Source: a virus
DNA length: 64,000 nt
IMG/VR virus record: IMGVR_UViG_3300005830_000045
Location: 1 to 64,000 of that record
Strand: one strand, 5' to 3'
Of this stretch, positions 49,510 to 59,000 are shown one piece after another; position 1 is the stretch's first letter; each line of letters begins with the position of its first letter. A program made the translations under genes and the position numbers. The notes under the pieces are model-generated. The model saw only the letters and a program-made list of their open reading frames with translations, was not told the DNA's origin and did no database searches.

Positions 49510-50590
49510 ACCGAGACTCGAATGTGCTGACTGCGGACATCACATTTGGGATCGTAACATCAAAGAGTACCTGGAAGCCGTGAAGAGGAAGCGGGATGAA
49601 GAATTTATGGAAAGAGTAGTGATAATTGGCGGAGGTGTGTCTGGTCTCCTTGCGTCGTATGTTGTGAAACGCTATGGAAGAAGGGTGAAAGTCATAGAGG
49701 AAGCAAAGCCAGGTGGCGACTTTCTTTTGGGAGGTTTGAAGTATATACACAGAACGGTCAGAATGGAAGGTTTATTCAATGAACTTTCACTTCCATGGAG
49801 CCATTATAGGGTCAATGGCGGAATAATGCTGAAGGGGAAAGTTGAACCATATCCGAAATGTCTTCAGTTTATGAGTAAAGAAGAAGCAATGAGGATACAA
49901 GAAGATCATTACAGAAAAACGAGAAAGTCAGAGCCTGGAAAGTTTGGATCAAAGGCCATGAATGATCCGGCAGCGAAAGTTTCTAGGCGGGCAATTCGTT
50001 GTGACTTTGAAGAAATGATTAAAGAATTGGCGAAAAGAGCAGACATAGTCAAAGCTCGTGTTTCTTTTATTGAGTCAAAAAGAAATAGGGTGAAAACATT
50101 TGATGGTGAGTTTATCTATTATGACCGTTTGATCGTAACTATTCCTCTTTGGATTGTTCATCATATTGCTGACTTTTATGTTCCGCAAGGGATGGCGATG
50201 TCTCTGAACATTTTGGATGTTATTCCAAATAGAGATAGATATGCTCGATGGGATTACATTTACACCCCTTACACTCCGTCAAGCGCGGTTCATCGTTTGA
50301 GCCCAAGTGATCATGGATATAGCATCGAGATCAATGGTGATTGGGCCCAACAAGAAAGAGCTACGTGTAACGATTTGGCCTTTCTTTTCCCTGACGGGTT
50401 TGTCGTTCGTGGTGCTAAGATTGGCACAAAGGGGCATTTGCTTGAGCTCGTGGTAAAGCCTGATTGGCCTGAAAATGTTACGCCTTTGGGCCGTTTCGCG
50501 CAATGGGATCCACGAGCAACAACTGATGTCACTTTGGACAATATTCATAAGATGGCAAAGGGCTGGGGATGGAAAAAGATTCCTTATTGA
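49502..50590 (+). CDS. FAD-dependent oxidoreductase (amine oxidase/UGM-like fold)
   Basis: 362 residues from ATG 49502 (ATGAGTAA overlap). The first 35 residues hold a Cys pair (LECADCGHHIW). The dinucleotide-binding motif VVIIGGGVSGLLASYVV begins at ~38, with VIEEAKPGGD as the beta2 acidic end. YDRLIVTIPLWIV resembles the second FAD-binding strand of amine oxidase/UDP-galactopyranose mutase-like enzymes. A second start, ATG 49609 just before the Rossmann motif, is possible. Flavin-dependent lyases take part in some thymidine hypermodification pathways. Its neighbours (ThyX, kinase, aminotransferase) make such a role plausible but unproven. Confidence 0.7.
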   Translation: MSKPRLECADCGHHIWDRNIKEYLEAVKRKRDEEFMERVVIIGGGVSGLLASYVVKRYGRRVKVIEEAKPGGDFLLGGLKYIHRTVRMEGLFNELSLPWSHYRVNGGIMLKGKVEPYPKCLQFMSKEEAMRIQEDHYRKTRKSEPGKFGSKAMNDPAAKVSRRAIRCDFEEMIKELAKRADIVKARVSFIESKRNRVKTFDGEFIYYDRLIVTIPLWIVHHIADFYVPQGMAMSLNILDVIPNRDRYARWDYIYTPYTPSSAVHRLSPSDHGYSIEINGDWAQQERATCNDLAFLFPDGFVVRGAKIGTKGHLLELVVKPDWPENVTPLGRFAQWDPRATTDVTLDNIHKMAKGWGWKKIPY

Positions 50591-51495
50591 GAATGTGGGA
50601 GATTCAAAAGCAACAACAAGCTGATCTTGGTCTTGATCCTCGTTACATGAACGGCGTGAATAAACGTGTTGCCGCTGGTGAGTTGATACAGGGGCTGTAC
50701 GAGGAGTTGTCAGAGCTTCAACGGTATGCCTCGACATATAAGAGGCACATTCTGTCGGTTGAAGGCGTCAACAAAGGGAATGTCACGGAAGAAATCGTTG
50801 ACGTGTTAAAACTTCTCATTTCGGTGGCCCAGCTCCATGGCATTTCTCCGGTTGATCTTGTGAGCGCTTTTGAGAGAAAGACACGAGTGATAGCAGCTAA
50901 GGCAGAGGGGCAACGGGTTGAGTTGTGTGTAAACACGAAAGTCCTCTGCGTGGATATGGATGATGTCATCGCTGATCTTTCCCCTTGGGTGAAGGAGCAA
51001 CAGGAACTAAGAGGTGATGCCCCGATGAATGCCAAGACTATGCAGTTGGTGGAAGCGTGGAAAGGTGATTGGTATCGTTTAGGACGTTTTTTGGAATTGA
51101 GGCCGATTGAAGGCGCATCTACAGCGCTTGGCGTTGTGAAAAGTTGGGGGTGGAAAGTTATCATTATCACGGCAAGACCGCAATGGCAATACAAGCGTAT
51201 TTACGCAGACACTCTTGAGTGGCTTCGGGCGCACGAAGTTCCGCATGATTTGATACTTTTCAATAAGGACAAAGTTGAAGCTATATATGATCACATATCT
51301 CCTGCTTGGCCGGTTGCTTTTGTTGAAGATCAGGAAAGAAACGCTGTTCAACTCAGCGCGGCTGGAGTAAAGGTGTTATTATTCGATACGGAACGCAATC
51401 AAGATTTCGTGTTGCCAAACGGCGTGCAAAGGGTTGCGAACTGGACAGAAGTTCTTTTAGCTTTGGAAAAAAGAAAGAAAGGGGGGCGCCGATGA
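50569..51495 (+). CDS. MazG-like NTP pyrophosphohydrolase fused to HAD 5'-nucleotidase
   Basis: 308 residues from ATG 50569, overlapping the FAD gene by 22 bases. N-terminal ~125 residues form an all-alpha NTPase: GELIQGLYEELSELQRY (E-x-x-E-E) and VTEEIVDVLKLLISVAQ (E-x-x-D), as in MazG/dUTPase-2 enzymes. From ~128 comes a HAD phosphatase of the 5'(3')-deoxynucleotidase type: VLCVDMDDVIADLSPWV (motif I), IIITARPQ (II), ILFNKDKVE (III), AFVEDQERNA (IV). Together they could turn an unwanted dNTP into dNMP and then nucleoside, clearing dTTP or dUTP. This suits a phage that replaces or excludes thymine. Confidence 0.8.
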   Translation: MEKDSLLRMWEIQKQQQADLGLDPRYMNGVNKRVAAGELIQGLYEELSELQRYASTYKRHILSVEGVNKGNVTEEIVDVLKLLISVAQLHGISPVDLVSAFERKTRVIAAKAEGQRVELCVNTKVLCVDMDDVIADLSPWVKEQQELRGDAPMNAKTMQLVEAWKGDWYRLGRFLELRPIEGASTALGVVKSWGWKVIIITARPQWQYKRIYADTLEWLRAHEVPHDLILFNKDKVEAIYDHISPAWPVAFVEDQERNAVQLSAAGVKVLLFDTERNQDFVLPNGVQRVANWTEVLLALEKRKKGGRR

Positions 51496-52448
51496 ATGAA
51501 AAGCCCAAAGTCACCTTGCTTACTTGGACCATGAATCCTTTGGAAACGGTTTACTCTGTTTGGCAAGCCTCGAAAAGCGAGGATGAGCTGGTTACGCCTT
51601 TCAATGTGAAAACATCAGTCTCGCAGGAAGAAGTTGAAAGACTTTTCAGGGCTGTAATTGCCCAGCGTATTCCGATTGGGGAGCATGTTGATTTCGTTTT
51701 CATGCTTGAAAACGTCAGTGTGAGTTGGCGCGAACAAGCTGTGCGACACAGGATTGGAACGCTTCCAAGCCCAGAGCGTGTCGGCGTGGACATTGTCATG
51801 GATCAAATTCCAGATTTGCCGGACAGTTCATTTTGGTCGCAGTCGATGAGAATACAAAATATGAGCAACTTCGCCAGAAAAGGCGCTTACAGGTTGCCTG
51901 AGACAGTTATAGAGGCAGGGCCTGAAATGGTTTCTCTTTATAAAGAAACTATGAGGTTGATCGAGAGGACATATGCGGTTTTGGTTGAAGAAGGTGTTCC
52001 TATGGAGGATGCCCGTGAACTTATTCCTCTTGGCGCCCAACACAGAATTAGTTGGCGGCTCAATATAGGTTCCCTGCAACATATCGTTGGGAAGCGAGGG
52101 TGTTGGATTCTCCAGCTTGGAATTTGGGGGCCTGTGATTACGGGGATGGTCAACGAATTGGCGACAAAGGTCCATCCGGTTTTCAGAGAATTGGTTGCGC
52201 CTCCTTGTTTGAAAGGCGATGAGTTTATGGGGTGTATTTACCATGAGGAGTGTCGCAGGCGTTATACTGGTGATGATGCGCTTCCGCCTTGCCCGCTTCA
52301 TCTTACCTATCATGAATTGCCTGCCAAGGGGTTGGAATACGTTGAAGCACAATTCTTATATCCTCGTATGGAAGAAATGGAGGAACGAGCGGAGCAGTAT
52401 CGCGTTTTTTGGGGCAGAGATCCGTATACAGGAGAAAGGTTGTGTTAG
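51492..52448 (+). CDS. thyX: divergent flavin-dependent thymidylate synthase-like enzyme (ThyX superfamily)
   Basis: 318 residues from ATG 51492, with AAAGGGGGG upstream. Segment EHVDFVFMLENVSVSWREQA, then VRHRIGT, aligns with the ThyX RHR motif region, but the usual S-x-N-E-x-S-G-R-Y is replaced by LPSPERVG. The C-terminal block ARELIPLGAQHRISWRLNI, GSLQHIV corresponds to the ThyX A-R-x-x-L-P and N-x-R-S-L; here R is G, and the A-Q-W-E motif is LQLGI. About 85 extra residues follow, with four Cys (PPCLKG; GCIYHEECRRR; PPCPLH). It acts on dUMP or a related pyrimidine nucleotide. The changes suggest altered chemistry, perhaps a hydroxymethylase. Confidence 0.75.
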   Translation: MNEKPKVTLLTWTMNPLETVYSVWQASKSEDELVTPFNVKTSVSQEEVERLFRAVIAQRIPIGEHVDFVFMLENVSVSWREQAVRHRIGTLPSPERVGVDIVMDQIPDLPDSSFWSQSMRIQNMSNFARKGAYRLPETVIEAGPEMVSLYKETMRLIERTYAVLVEEGVPMEDARELIPLGAQHRISWRLNIGSLQHIVGKRGCWILQLGIWGPVITGMVNELATKVHPVFRELVAPPCLKGDEFMGCIYHEECRRRYTGDDALPPCPLHLTYHELPAKGLEYVEAQFLYPRMEEMEERAEQYRVFWGRDPYTGERLC

Positions 52449-52655
52449 ATGGGACGAAAGATTCATTGGTCTGGCGGGGTGATGTTGTCTATGGTTAGGA
52501 TGCTTCGTGGGTATCCTTGTTGCTGTTCTGGAGACAAGGCGCTCAAAATCAGGTCTTTTGGGAACCAAACAGAAAAACGTGAAGACGTAACATGCAAGGA
52601 TTGCTTAGGCATTCTAAAAAGGCAGGATAAGTACCATGAAGATCACAACTGTTGA
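52449..52655 (+). CDS. small zinc-ribbon protein
   Basis: 68 residues from ATG 52449, immediately after the previous TAG. It has CCCSG near residue 24 and VTCKDCLGIL near residue 47. The pattern of a short strand with a Cys pair, then V-T-C-K-x-C-L, occurs in many tiny phage zinc proteins. Function unknown. It overlaps the methyltransferase-like gene by 20 bases. Confidence 0.55.
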   Translation: MGRKIHWSGGVMLSMVRMLRGYPCCCSGDKALKIRSFGNQTEKREDVTCKDCLGILKRQDKYHEDHNC

Positions 52656-53388
52656 TTTGGGAGGAATATGCGTGGCGAAAGTTGTTGATAGTCGCACAGG
52701 AGAATTTGATCGTGCTCGTATTAGAGATAATGCTCCGCATTCGCATTATGCTCTTGATCGTGAGGATATTCACATTGAGCTTGCTGCCTTTGAAAAGGTT
52801 TGCAGGAGAATAGGAGAGCGTAGTGATTGGACCGTATTCGAGCCATTTGGTGGTTCTGGTTGGCATTCTTCTTTGATCAGGCGTTTGGTTGGTCCAAGAA
52901 AGCAATTTGTGGTTGATATTTCAAAGGATTGCATTCGTTCTGTTTGTGCTGGTTTGAAAGGCAATCGTGGTGTGATTGCTATTTGCGGAGATGGCTGTGA
53001 TTACCTAAGGCATTCCAAGTGGAAATTCAATTGGATTCACGCTGATTTCAATATTTGGACGGCTGAAGACATGAGTCTTGACCCTGAGTTGCGTGGCACT
53101 TGGAATGCTCTCTTTGAAATGGCAACGGATTGTATTACTTTCACGGACACTACGCATTATCACCTGGCTAATAGTCCTGTTGTGTATTGGTATGATGAAG
53201 TTGATCGTTGGATCAAGGTCACGAAGGGTTGGAAAGTTGATTTCGTGTTCGATTGGGGGCCAGCGGCCATGCATGTGCTTTCTCCTTTGAAGGAGAAAGA
53301 AAAAGAGGTTTTCGCAAAACCGCTCATAGTACAGGTCAGGGAACCTATGAAGGTAACAGTTTTGAGAGAGGAGAGCAGTGATGAGTAA
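52636..53388 (+). CDS. methyltransferase-like protein
   Basis: 250 residues from ATG 52636. A class I SAM-binding pattern is visible: VFEPFGGSGWHSSLIRRLVG (motif I, E-x-F-x-G-x-G), FVVDISKDCIRSV (acidic loop after beta2) and FNWIHADFNIWTAED at the position of motif IV. The last differs from the D/N-P-P-Y/F of DNA amino-methyltransferases (A-D-F-N-I-W), so activity on an amino group is doubtful. It may modify a base or a nucleotide in this cluster, or be a catalytically changed relative. Confidence 0.55.
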   Translation: MKITTVDLGGICVAKVVDSRTGEFDRARIRDNAPHSHYALDREDIHIELAAFEKVCRRIGERSDWTVFEPFGGSGWHSSLIRRLVGPRKQFVVDISKDCIRSVCAGLKGNRGVIAICGDGCDYLRHSKWKFNWIHADFNIWTAEDMSLDPELRGTWNALFEMATDCITFTDTTHYHLANSPVVYWYDEVDRWIKVTKGWKVDFVFDWGPAAMHVLSPLKEKEKEVFAKPLIVQVREPMKVTVLREESSDE

Positions 53389-54739
53389 TCAGAATGAAGA
53401 CACGACCATTGACACTATGGTATTCAACAAGCGTTTGATGAATAACATTGTCAGACTTCCTTTTGAAGTTGAAACAGCTCGTGGTTCTGCTATTCGTACT
53501 GTTCAGGGGCACGTTTTGTTGGATTTCTGGGGCGATGAAGGCGTATGTAGTCTTGGATACAACACAGAAGAATACAGAAGGATAGTGGATAATTTTCACA
53601 GCAGTGGACAACCGCATCAGTTGCCAGATGTTTATCCCCAGACCTCCAGATTCAACGCAGCAGAGAAGATTTGCCAGATGACAGATATGGACCGCATCTT
53701 TTTCGCAAATAGCGGTACAGAAGCGAATGAAGCAGCCATCAAAATTGCAAGAAAATTTTGGTGGGATAAGTATAGCAATATATATAGAGAAGGAAGAATA
53801 AAGTCAAATAAAGCGTACGCACGGCGGCATATAGTTCTCACAATTGCCGGAAACTTTCATGGCAGAACTGGGCTAAGCAGCGCGGCAAGCGACCCAAGGG
53901 TCAGTCCGTATCACCATTGGGGGTTTGGCCCGAAGCCAAAAGGTTTTGGCGTTATCGACGATAAGACTTTCCTTCAAGTCGTTACAGACGGCGATGTCCA
54001 TGAAGATTATCCGATTGAACCTGATTGGTCCAACGTTGCTGCTGTGATTCTTGCTCCGGTTTTGGGAAACAATTTGGTAAAGACATATTCTAAAAGCTTT
54101 TGGGAGGAACTTGGAGCTTTGAGGAAGAAGCACGGATTTCTTATTATCCACGATGACGTTCAAGCCGGAAGCGGAAGAGCAGGTTGGCCAGCAACGTATC
54201 AAGGGATTTCTGTCTTTGATTCGAGGTTTGAAAGCTTGGTCAAACCAGACATATTGTGTCTCGGGAAAGGCATGGCTCTTGGCTATCCAATGAGCGCGAT
54301 GCTTGCCTCTGAAGAAGTTGCTTCCGCTTTTACTCCCGGTGTCCACTTCAACACTTTTGGAGGCAGCCCTTTCGTTTGTTATCTTGCCGAGCAATATTAT
54401 AGTTGGCTTGAATTGGAACTTCCGAAAGTCAGAGATTTGGGCGAGGCAATTCGTTTGCGTTTCTCTGAAATGGCCTGGATCAAGGAGCATGACGGGTCTG
54501 GTTTGCTCAACGCTTTCACGCCTAATTTCGGGAAGTATGGATATGATGGTTTTGAGTTTTGTCACAAGGCTCGTGATTTCGGCATTAGCATTGTGACCCA
54601 TCGACGATATGGGCCAATTCGATTCACGCCTCCAATGAACGTTGCTCCTGATGAGATTGCTACCGCCTTTATTGCGTTGGAAAGAACACACAAGTTTTTG
54701 ACAAAAGAACACAGAAGCTTTAGGTTGGAGGATGAATAG
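53381..54739 (+). CDS. class III PLP-dependent aminotransferase
   Basis: 452 residues from ATG 53381 with GAGGAG upstream and an ATGAGTAA overlap. PLP-binding features: FFANSGTEANEAAIKIARKF (phosphate-cup region), IIHDDVQAGSGRAGWPATYQ (D-x-V-Q; Asp contacts the pyridine N) and DILCLGKGMALGYPMSAML with the Schiff-base Lys in GKG. The overall plan matches acetylornithine/GSA-type aminotransferases. In phages the substrate is unlikely to be a host amino acid pathway. A role in tailoring an amino-acid-derived base modification is attractive, given PLP enzymes in known thymidine hypermodification, but unproven. Confidence 0.85.
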   Translation: MSNQNEDTTIDTMVFNKRLMNNIVRLPFEVETARGSAIRTVQGHVLLDFWGDEGVCSLGYNTEEYRRIVDNFHSSGQPHQLPDVYPQTSRFNAAEKICQMTDMDRIFFANSGTEANEAAIKIARKFWWDKYSNIYREGRIKSNKAYARRHIVLTIAGNFHGRTGLSSAASDPRVSPYHHWGFGPKPKGFGVIDDKTFLQVVTDGDVHEDYPIEPDWSNVAAVILAPVLGNNLVKTYSKSFWEELGALRKKHGFLIIHDDVQAGSGRAGWPATYQGISVFDSRFESLVKPDILCLGKGMALGYPMSAMLASEEVASAFTPGVHFNTFGGSPFVCYLAEQYYSWLELELPKVRDLGEAIRLRFSEMAWIKEHDGSGLLNAFTPNFGKYGYDGFEFCHKARDFGISIVTHRRYGPIRFTPPMNVAPDEIATAFIALERTHKFLTKEHRSFRLEDE

Positions 54740-55319
54740 CGTAGTGATACTGGACGGGTTGAATGCAAGCGGAAAGACATTCTGCGCGGAAACGCTTTCT
54801 GAATTGCTTCCAGCCCCAATAATACGTCCATTTAGAGAAAACAATGAGCATCTTGGAAGAGAAGATAAAGGCGCTCAAGAAAACCTACACAAACTTGGCA
54901 TCCCGGCCAATACGTTTGTCGATGATGCTTATACGTCTGACTTTTTGGTTCAAACAGGAGTAAGCGCTGTTTTGGACCGTTCTATGGGTTCTGGCATTGC
55001 CTATGGCCTTCTGTACGGAAACATTGCGAATATGAAGCACGCCAGAGAATTGTTGTCGCTTTGGCAAGAGAGCATCACGAGGTATAACGGAAACATTTTG
55101 TATGTGTATATGATTGCTCGGAAAGAAGTCAGGAAGAAAAGGTGTAAAGCTGAAGGAAGATGGCACCCTAACGCTTCACAGGACAAACTGCTTTATAAAG
55201 TCTTTGATCTTGTTTTTAGGTGTATTGAATTTGAAAAGATATTGGTTGATTCTTCCGATATAGCCCAGGAATGCATTGGTCCGGTTGTTGCGAAGAAGAT
55301 AATCAAAAGACTGAGGTGA
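54732..55319 (+). CDS. P-loop nucleotide/nucleoside kinase
   Basis: 195 residues from ATG 54732; GTG 54744 is an alternative. Walker A is LDGLNASGKTFCAETLSELL. Next come a variable lid, AVLDRSMGSGIAYGLLY (D-R-S, as in thymidylate kinase and deoxynucleoside kinases), and YVYMIARKEVRKKRCKAEGR as the basic LID-like part. Size fits dTMP kinase (about 200-210) or 5-hydroxymethyl-dU kinases of hypermodifying phages. With ThyX and MazG-HAD genes nearby, it either makes a dNTP from the unusual dNMP or phosphorylates a modified base. Confidence 0.7.
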   Translation: MNSVVILDGLNASGKTFCAETLSELLPAPIIRPFRENNEHLGREDKGAQENLHKLGIPANTFVDDAYTSDFLVQTGVSAVLDRSMGSGIAYGLLYGNIANMKHARELLSLWQESITRYNGNILYVYMIARKEVRKKRCKAEGRWHPNASQDKLLYKVFDLVFRCIEFEKILVDSSDIAQECIGPVVAKKIIKRLR

Positions 55320-55322
55320 TTC

Positions 55323-55685
55323 ATGTTTAAGTCGTTAGAAGAAATGAGAGAGCAACTTCGCAGAGGGATTGCAACCAGGTGTTCAAAAGTGGTGGATTCA
55401 AGGGAAGATTCAAGCTCTGGAAGCGAGACAATAGCTGGGCAGATGTCTCTGGTTGGTGATCCAGTTGCAGACTTTGAAAACGCAGACACGCGCTTGTATC
55501 TTGATGAGGAAGAAGAAGAAAAGGAGAAAGGTCCATGGAGCGGTACGCTTCCTGCTGTTGTGAAGCACGTTGAGGAGAAGTATGGGCCAATAAAGGGCAG
55601 ACACGTTGATATTATTGTTGTTGATGATATCATTGTCGATAAAGAAGATATCAGAGCGAGGGGGAAGAATAGTGGGAAAAGCTGA
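55323..55685 (+). CDS. hypothetical acidic protein
   Basis: 120 residues from ATG 55323, four bases after the kinase stop. N-terminal helix (KSLEEMREQLRRGIATRC), a disordered Ser/Glu-rich centre with LDEEEEEKEKGPW, and a C-terminal strand-rich part (GRHVDIIVVDDIIVDKEDIR). Overlaps the next gene by 14 bases. No family recognised. Confidence 0.5.
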   Translation: MFKSLEEMREQLRRGIATRCSKVVDSREDSSSGSETIAGQMSLVGDPVADFENADTRLYLDEEEEEKEKGPWSGTLPAVVKHVEEKYGPIKGRHVDIIVVDDIIVDKEDIRARGKNSGKS

Positions 55686-56034
55686 TGTGGATGAATGGTT
55701 TGAAGCAGACCTTGAAATACGTGAAGCGATTGATATTCGCGGTGGAAAGTATCCAGGGATTTCTCTTTCTCCAACCTTTGAGTTGAAAGGGCCATTGCCT
55801 CTGCGAGCCAAAAGTAGATTTCGCCATACTAAGTATTTGATCTTGGAAGATAAATCAGATGCACTTTTGAGTTTTGGCAAGCATTCCGGTAAATTTGTTT
55901 CTGCGGTTGCTTCGATTGAGCCTGATTATCTTAGATGGATTTTGAAAGAGGAGTTTTCTGCCGATTTGAAAGAAGTTGTCGATAATGTTTTGAATGGAAC
56001 CAAGCCTGTTGACATGAAGTTTCGTGGAAAGTAA
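55672..56034 (+). CDS. small protein with exonuclease-X-C-terminal/DUF3820-like domain
   Basis: 120 residues from GTG 55672, preceded by GGGGGAAG; the longer frame overlaps the previous gene. The C-terminal ~55 residues (LLSFGKHSGKFVSAVASIEP, then DYLRWILKEEFSADLKEVVD) match the pattern G-K-x-x-G-K-x(5)-a-x-x-d-P-x-Y-L-x-W, a small domain found alone or at the C-terminus of DnaQ-like exonucleases. Directly upstream of the polymerase gene, it may be a polymerase or repair accessory. No exonuclease active-site residues are present. Confidence 0.6.
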   Translation: MGKADVDEWFEADLEIREAIDIRGGKYPGISLSPTFELKGPLPLRAKSRFRHTKYLILEDKSDALLSFGKHSGKFVSAVASIEPDYLRWILKEEFSADLKEVVDNVLNGTKPVDMKFRGK

Positions 56035-56042
56035 ATCCTCCC

Positions 56043-56064
56043 TAGTCTTTCGCAAGAAAGTAGG
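56043..56064 (+). other. GNRA-tetraloop hairpin before the polymerase start
   Basis: CTTTC-GCAA-GAAAG is a 5-bp stem with a GNRA loop, extended by CTA/TAG outside a two-base bulge. It ends five bases before the ATG at 56070, which has only AGG as SD. It could limit polymerase translation. Weak, structural evidence only. Confidence 0.3.
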
Positions 56065-56069
56065 CGTTC

Positions 56070-59000
56070 ATGCATGATTCAGAAAAGAAAGAAGATTTTG
56101 TTCATCTCCACACTCATAGTGATTTGAGTCAGCTTGACGGCTGCGGAAAGATTTCTGATTACGTGGACGCAGCCCATAAGCGTGGAAATCCAGCAATCTC
56201 GTTCACTGATCATGGAACTATGAGAGGATACATGACGCAGTATGAGGAGTGCAAGAGGGCTGGAATCAAGCCAATCTACGGGGTTGAATTCTACGTTTCT
56301 CGAAATATGTACCGTAAGGGTATCACCGCTGAAGAAAAGACGGAACTTTCAAAGGGCAGGACCAAGGCGCAAGCGAAGGAGGTGATTGCGCAATACGAAA
56401 TAAATGAAGGGATCAGAAAGCGTTGGCACCTGACGGTGCACGCCGAAACAGAAGCGGGGCTGAAAAACCTTTTCAGACTGACCTCGAAAGCTTTCATTGA
56501 AGGTTTTTACTACAAGCCTCGAATAGATATTGAAACGCTCTGCGAGCACAGCGAAGGTTTGATTGTTTCTTCTGGTTGCGTTGGAAGTCCAGTCAATAGT
56601 AATTGGTTTGAAGGGAATAGGCGTTATGCCGTTGAAGTATCAGATAAGTTGCATGAGGTGTTCCAAGACCGTTATATGATTGAAATTCAGCCGCACGATA
56701 TAGCAGAACAGCTGGAAGCGAATAAGTTGGCTGTGAAACTCAGGAAAAGATATGGCGGGAAATCGCGTCTTGTCGCGACGCAAGATGCTCATTATATCAA
56801 CAAAAGTGATGCCGTTCACCACGATGTTCTTCTTTGCATAGGCACAGGAAGTTATCTTTCAGACCCAAAGCGTATGAAGTTTGACGGCGATGAATTTCAT
56901 ATGCGAACACGTCGTGAGATGATTCGAGCATTCATGAAGTGGCACAGCGGATTGACCAAGGGCCAAATAAAAGAGGCATTGGACACCACGATGCTCTTCC
57001 ACGAGCGTTGCAACGTCAAACTCAATATTGACTATCACGCAGCCTTGCTTCCTGATCCTGGTATCCCTCCTGAATATGTCGATGATTTCTCGTATTTGAA
57101 AGATTTGTGCATTCAAGGTTGGAGCTGGAGAGAAATACCGGCAAGGGCTTTAGCGTATTCGGTGAAACACGGGGTGCCTTACGAGGAAGCTTTGTCGCTT
57201 TACAGCAAACGTTTGAAGCATGAACTTGGAGCTATAAAGAAGCAAAGATTTGTTCCGTATTTTATTCTAATACACGACTTGTATCGTTGGGCACGCGGTG
57301 AGAATATAATGGTTGGCCCTGGTCGTGGAAGCGTAGCAGGTTGCCTAATTGGGTATCTGATCGGATTGACTTCTGTTGACCCTATTGATCATGGGTTGAT
57401 CTTTGAGCGATTCATCAACCCAAATCGTATCGACATGCCTGATATTGATATGGACTTTGAAGACAGGAGAAGGCAAGAGGTTTTTGCATACCTCAGGAGG
57501 AAGTACGGTGAAGACAAAGTTTGCCAAATTGCCACCGTTGGCAAGCTATCCGGGAAGCAGTGTCTCAAGGATGTTTCTCGCGTTCTACAGGTTCCATACG
57601 CGGAAGTCAACCAGGTGACAAATTCCATCATCGAGCGTTCTAGCGGGGATGAACGGGCATCGCAGACAATTGAAGACTCTTTCAAGGAGTTTGAAATATG
57701 TCGAGATTTTGATAAGAGATACCCGAAAGTTTTGTATCATTCAAAACGTCTTGAAGGCATGGCCAAAAACTTGGGAATACACGCTGCAGGAGCTGTTGCC
57801 TCTCCGGTGCCGCTGACAGATATCATCCCTCTGGAAGTGAGGAAGCATAATGGGAAAGATGTTATAGTCTCAGCCGTGGACATGTACGGCGTTGCTGCGA
57901 GTGGTTTGGTAAAGCTCGATGTTTTAGGTTTGCGCACACTCACCGTTTTGAAAGAAGCGACAGAAGCGATAGAAGAAAGGCATGGCAGGAAGATTGACCT
58001 TGAATCAGCAGAAGTTGATTTGAGCGACCCGAAAGTTTTGAAGGGGTTCACAGATCACGATTATGGAGGCGTTTTTCAGTATGATACGCCTTCAGCGGAC
58101 AAGGTCTGTTCAGGCGTCAAGTTCTCTTCTTTCGAGGACATTGCCGCCATGACAGCTCTCAACAGGCCAGGCACATCCAGAAGCGGTTTGGCATCCCGAT
58201 ATGTGGACAGAAAAAAGAATCCAGAGAAAGCAAAGAAACACGATTTCCATCCAGCTGTTTCCGAGATAACGAAGGACACGTTGGGCATTATCGTGTACCA
58301 AGAGCACGTCATAAAGATATTCACAGACATCGCTGGATTTGCTCCGGCAACGGCTGACTCTTTGCGTAAAACAATCGCTAAAAAGATTGGCGATGAAACC
58401 ATGGGGAAGGAACGTGCCAACTTTGTTGCTGGAGCTGTTGAGAAAACGGGAATGGACGAGAAAACCGCACATAAGATTATGGACGCGATAACTTTTTTCG
58501 GGTGCGTTCCTTGGTGGACGCAAATAGCAACGCCATTTGGGCCAAGGGCAATTGATTCTTTGTCTGATGGTGATGAAATTTACAGCGTTGAAGAATGCGG
58601 GAAAGTTGTCATCAATACCATAAAGACGGTCACAAGCACAGGGCCAAAGGATTTGTATCGAATAACTGCGAGCGGTTTTATGGTTGATTCTTCCAACGAC
58701 CACTATTGGGAGTGCATGGAAGGAGGTTACAAAAAGGCTAGTGAGCTTTGTGAAGGTGAATTCATATCGTATGTTATGGGGCATGGATTCAAATCATCCG
58801 AAAAAGAAAAGCTTTTGCTTGAAGAAGGATTGCGCAAGGGAAGTGTTTTGCCGAGGATTGTGCAGCCTTCATTATCAGAGACAGTACAGAAAGAAGCGGA
58901 CAGAAAAGGGCAACCCTGTGAGCAGTGCGCACAACAAGTGGCCCGGAGCACCGGGCAAGGGTTGGAAAAGGGGCAAAAACAAGAATACGCATCCAGGGAT

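Noticed and set aside
52636-53388. DNA adenine or cytosine-N4 methyltransferase
   Set aside because: Motif IV reads A-D-F-N-I-W instead of D/N-P-P-Y/F, so only a general methyltransferase-like call is made.
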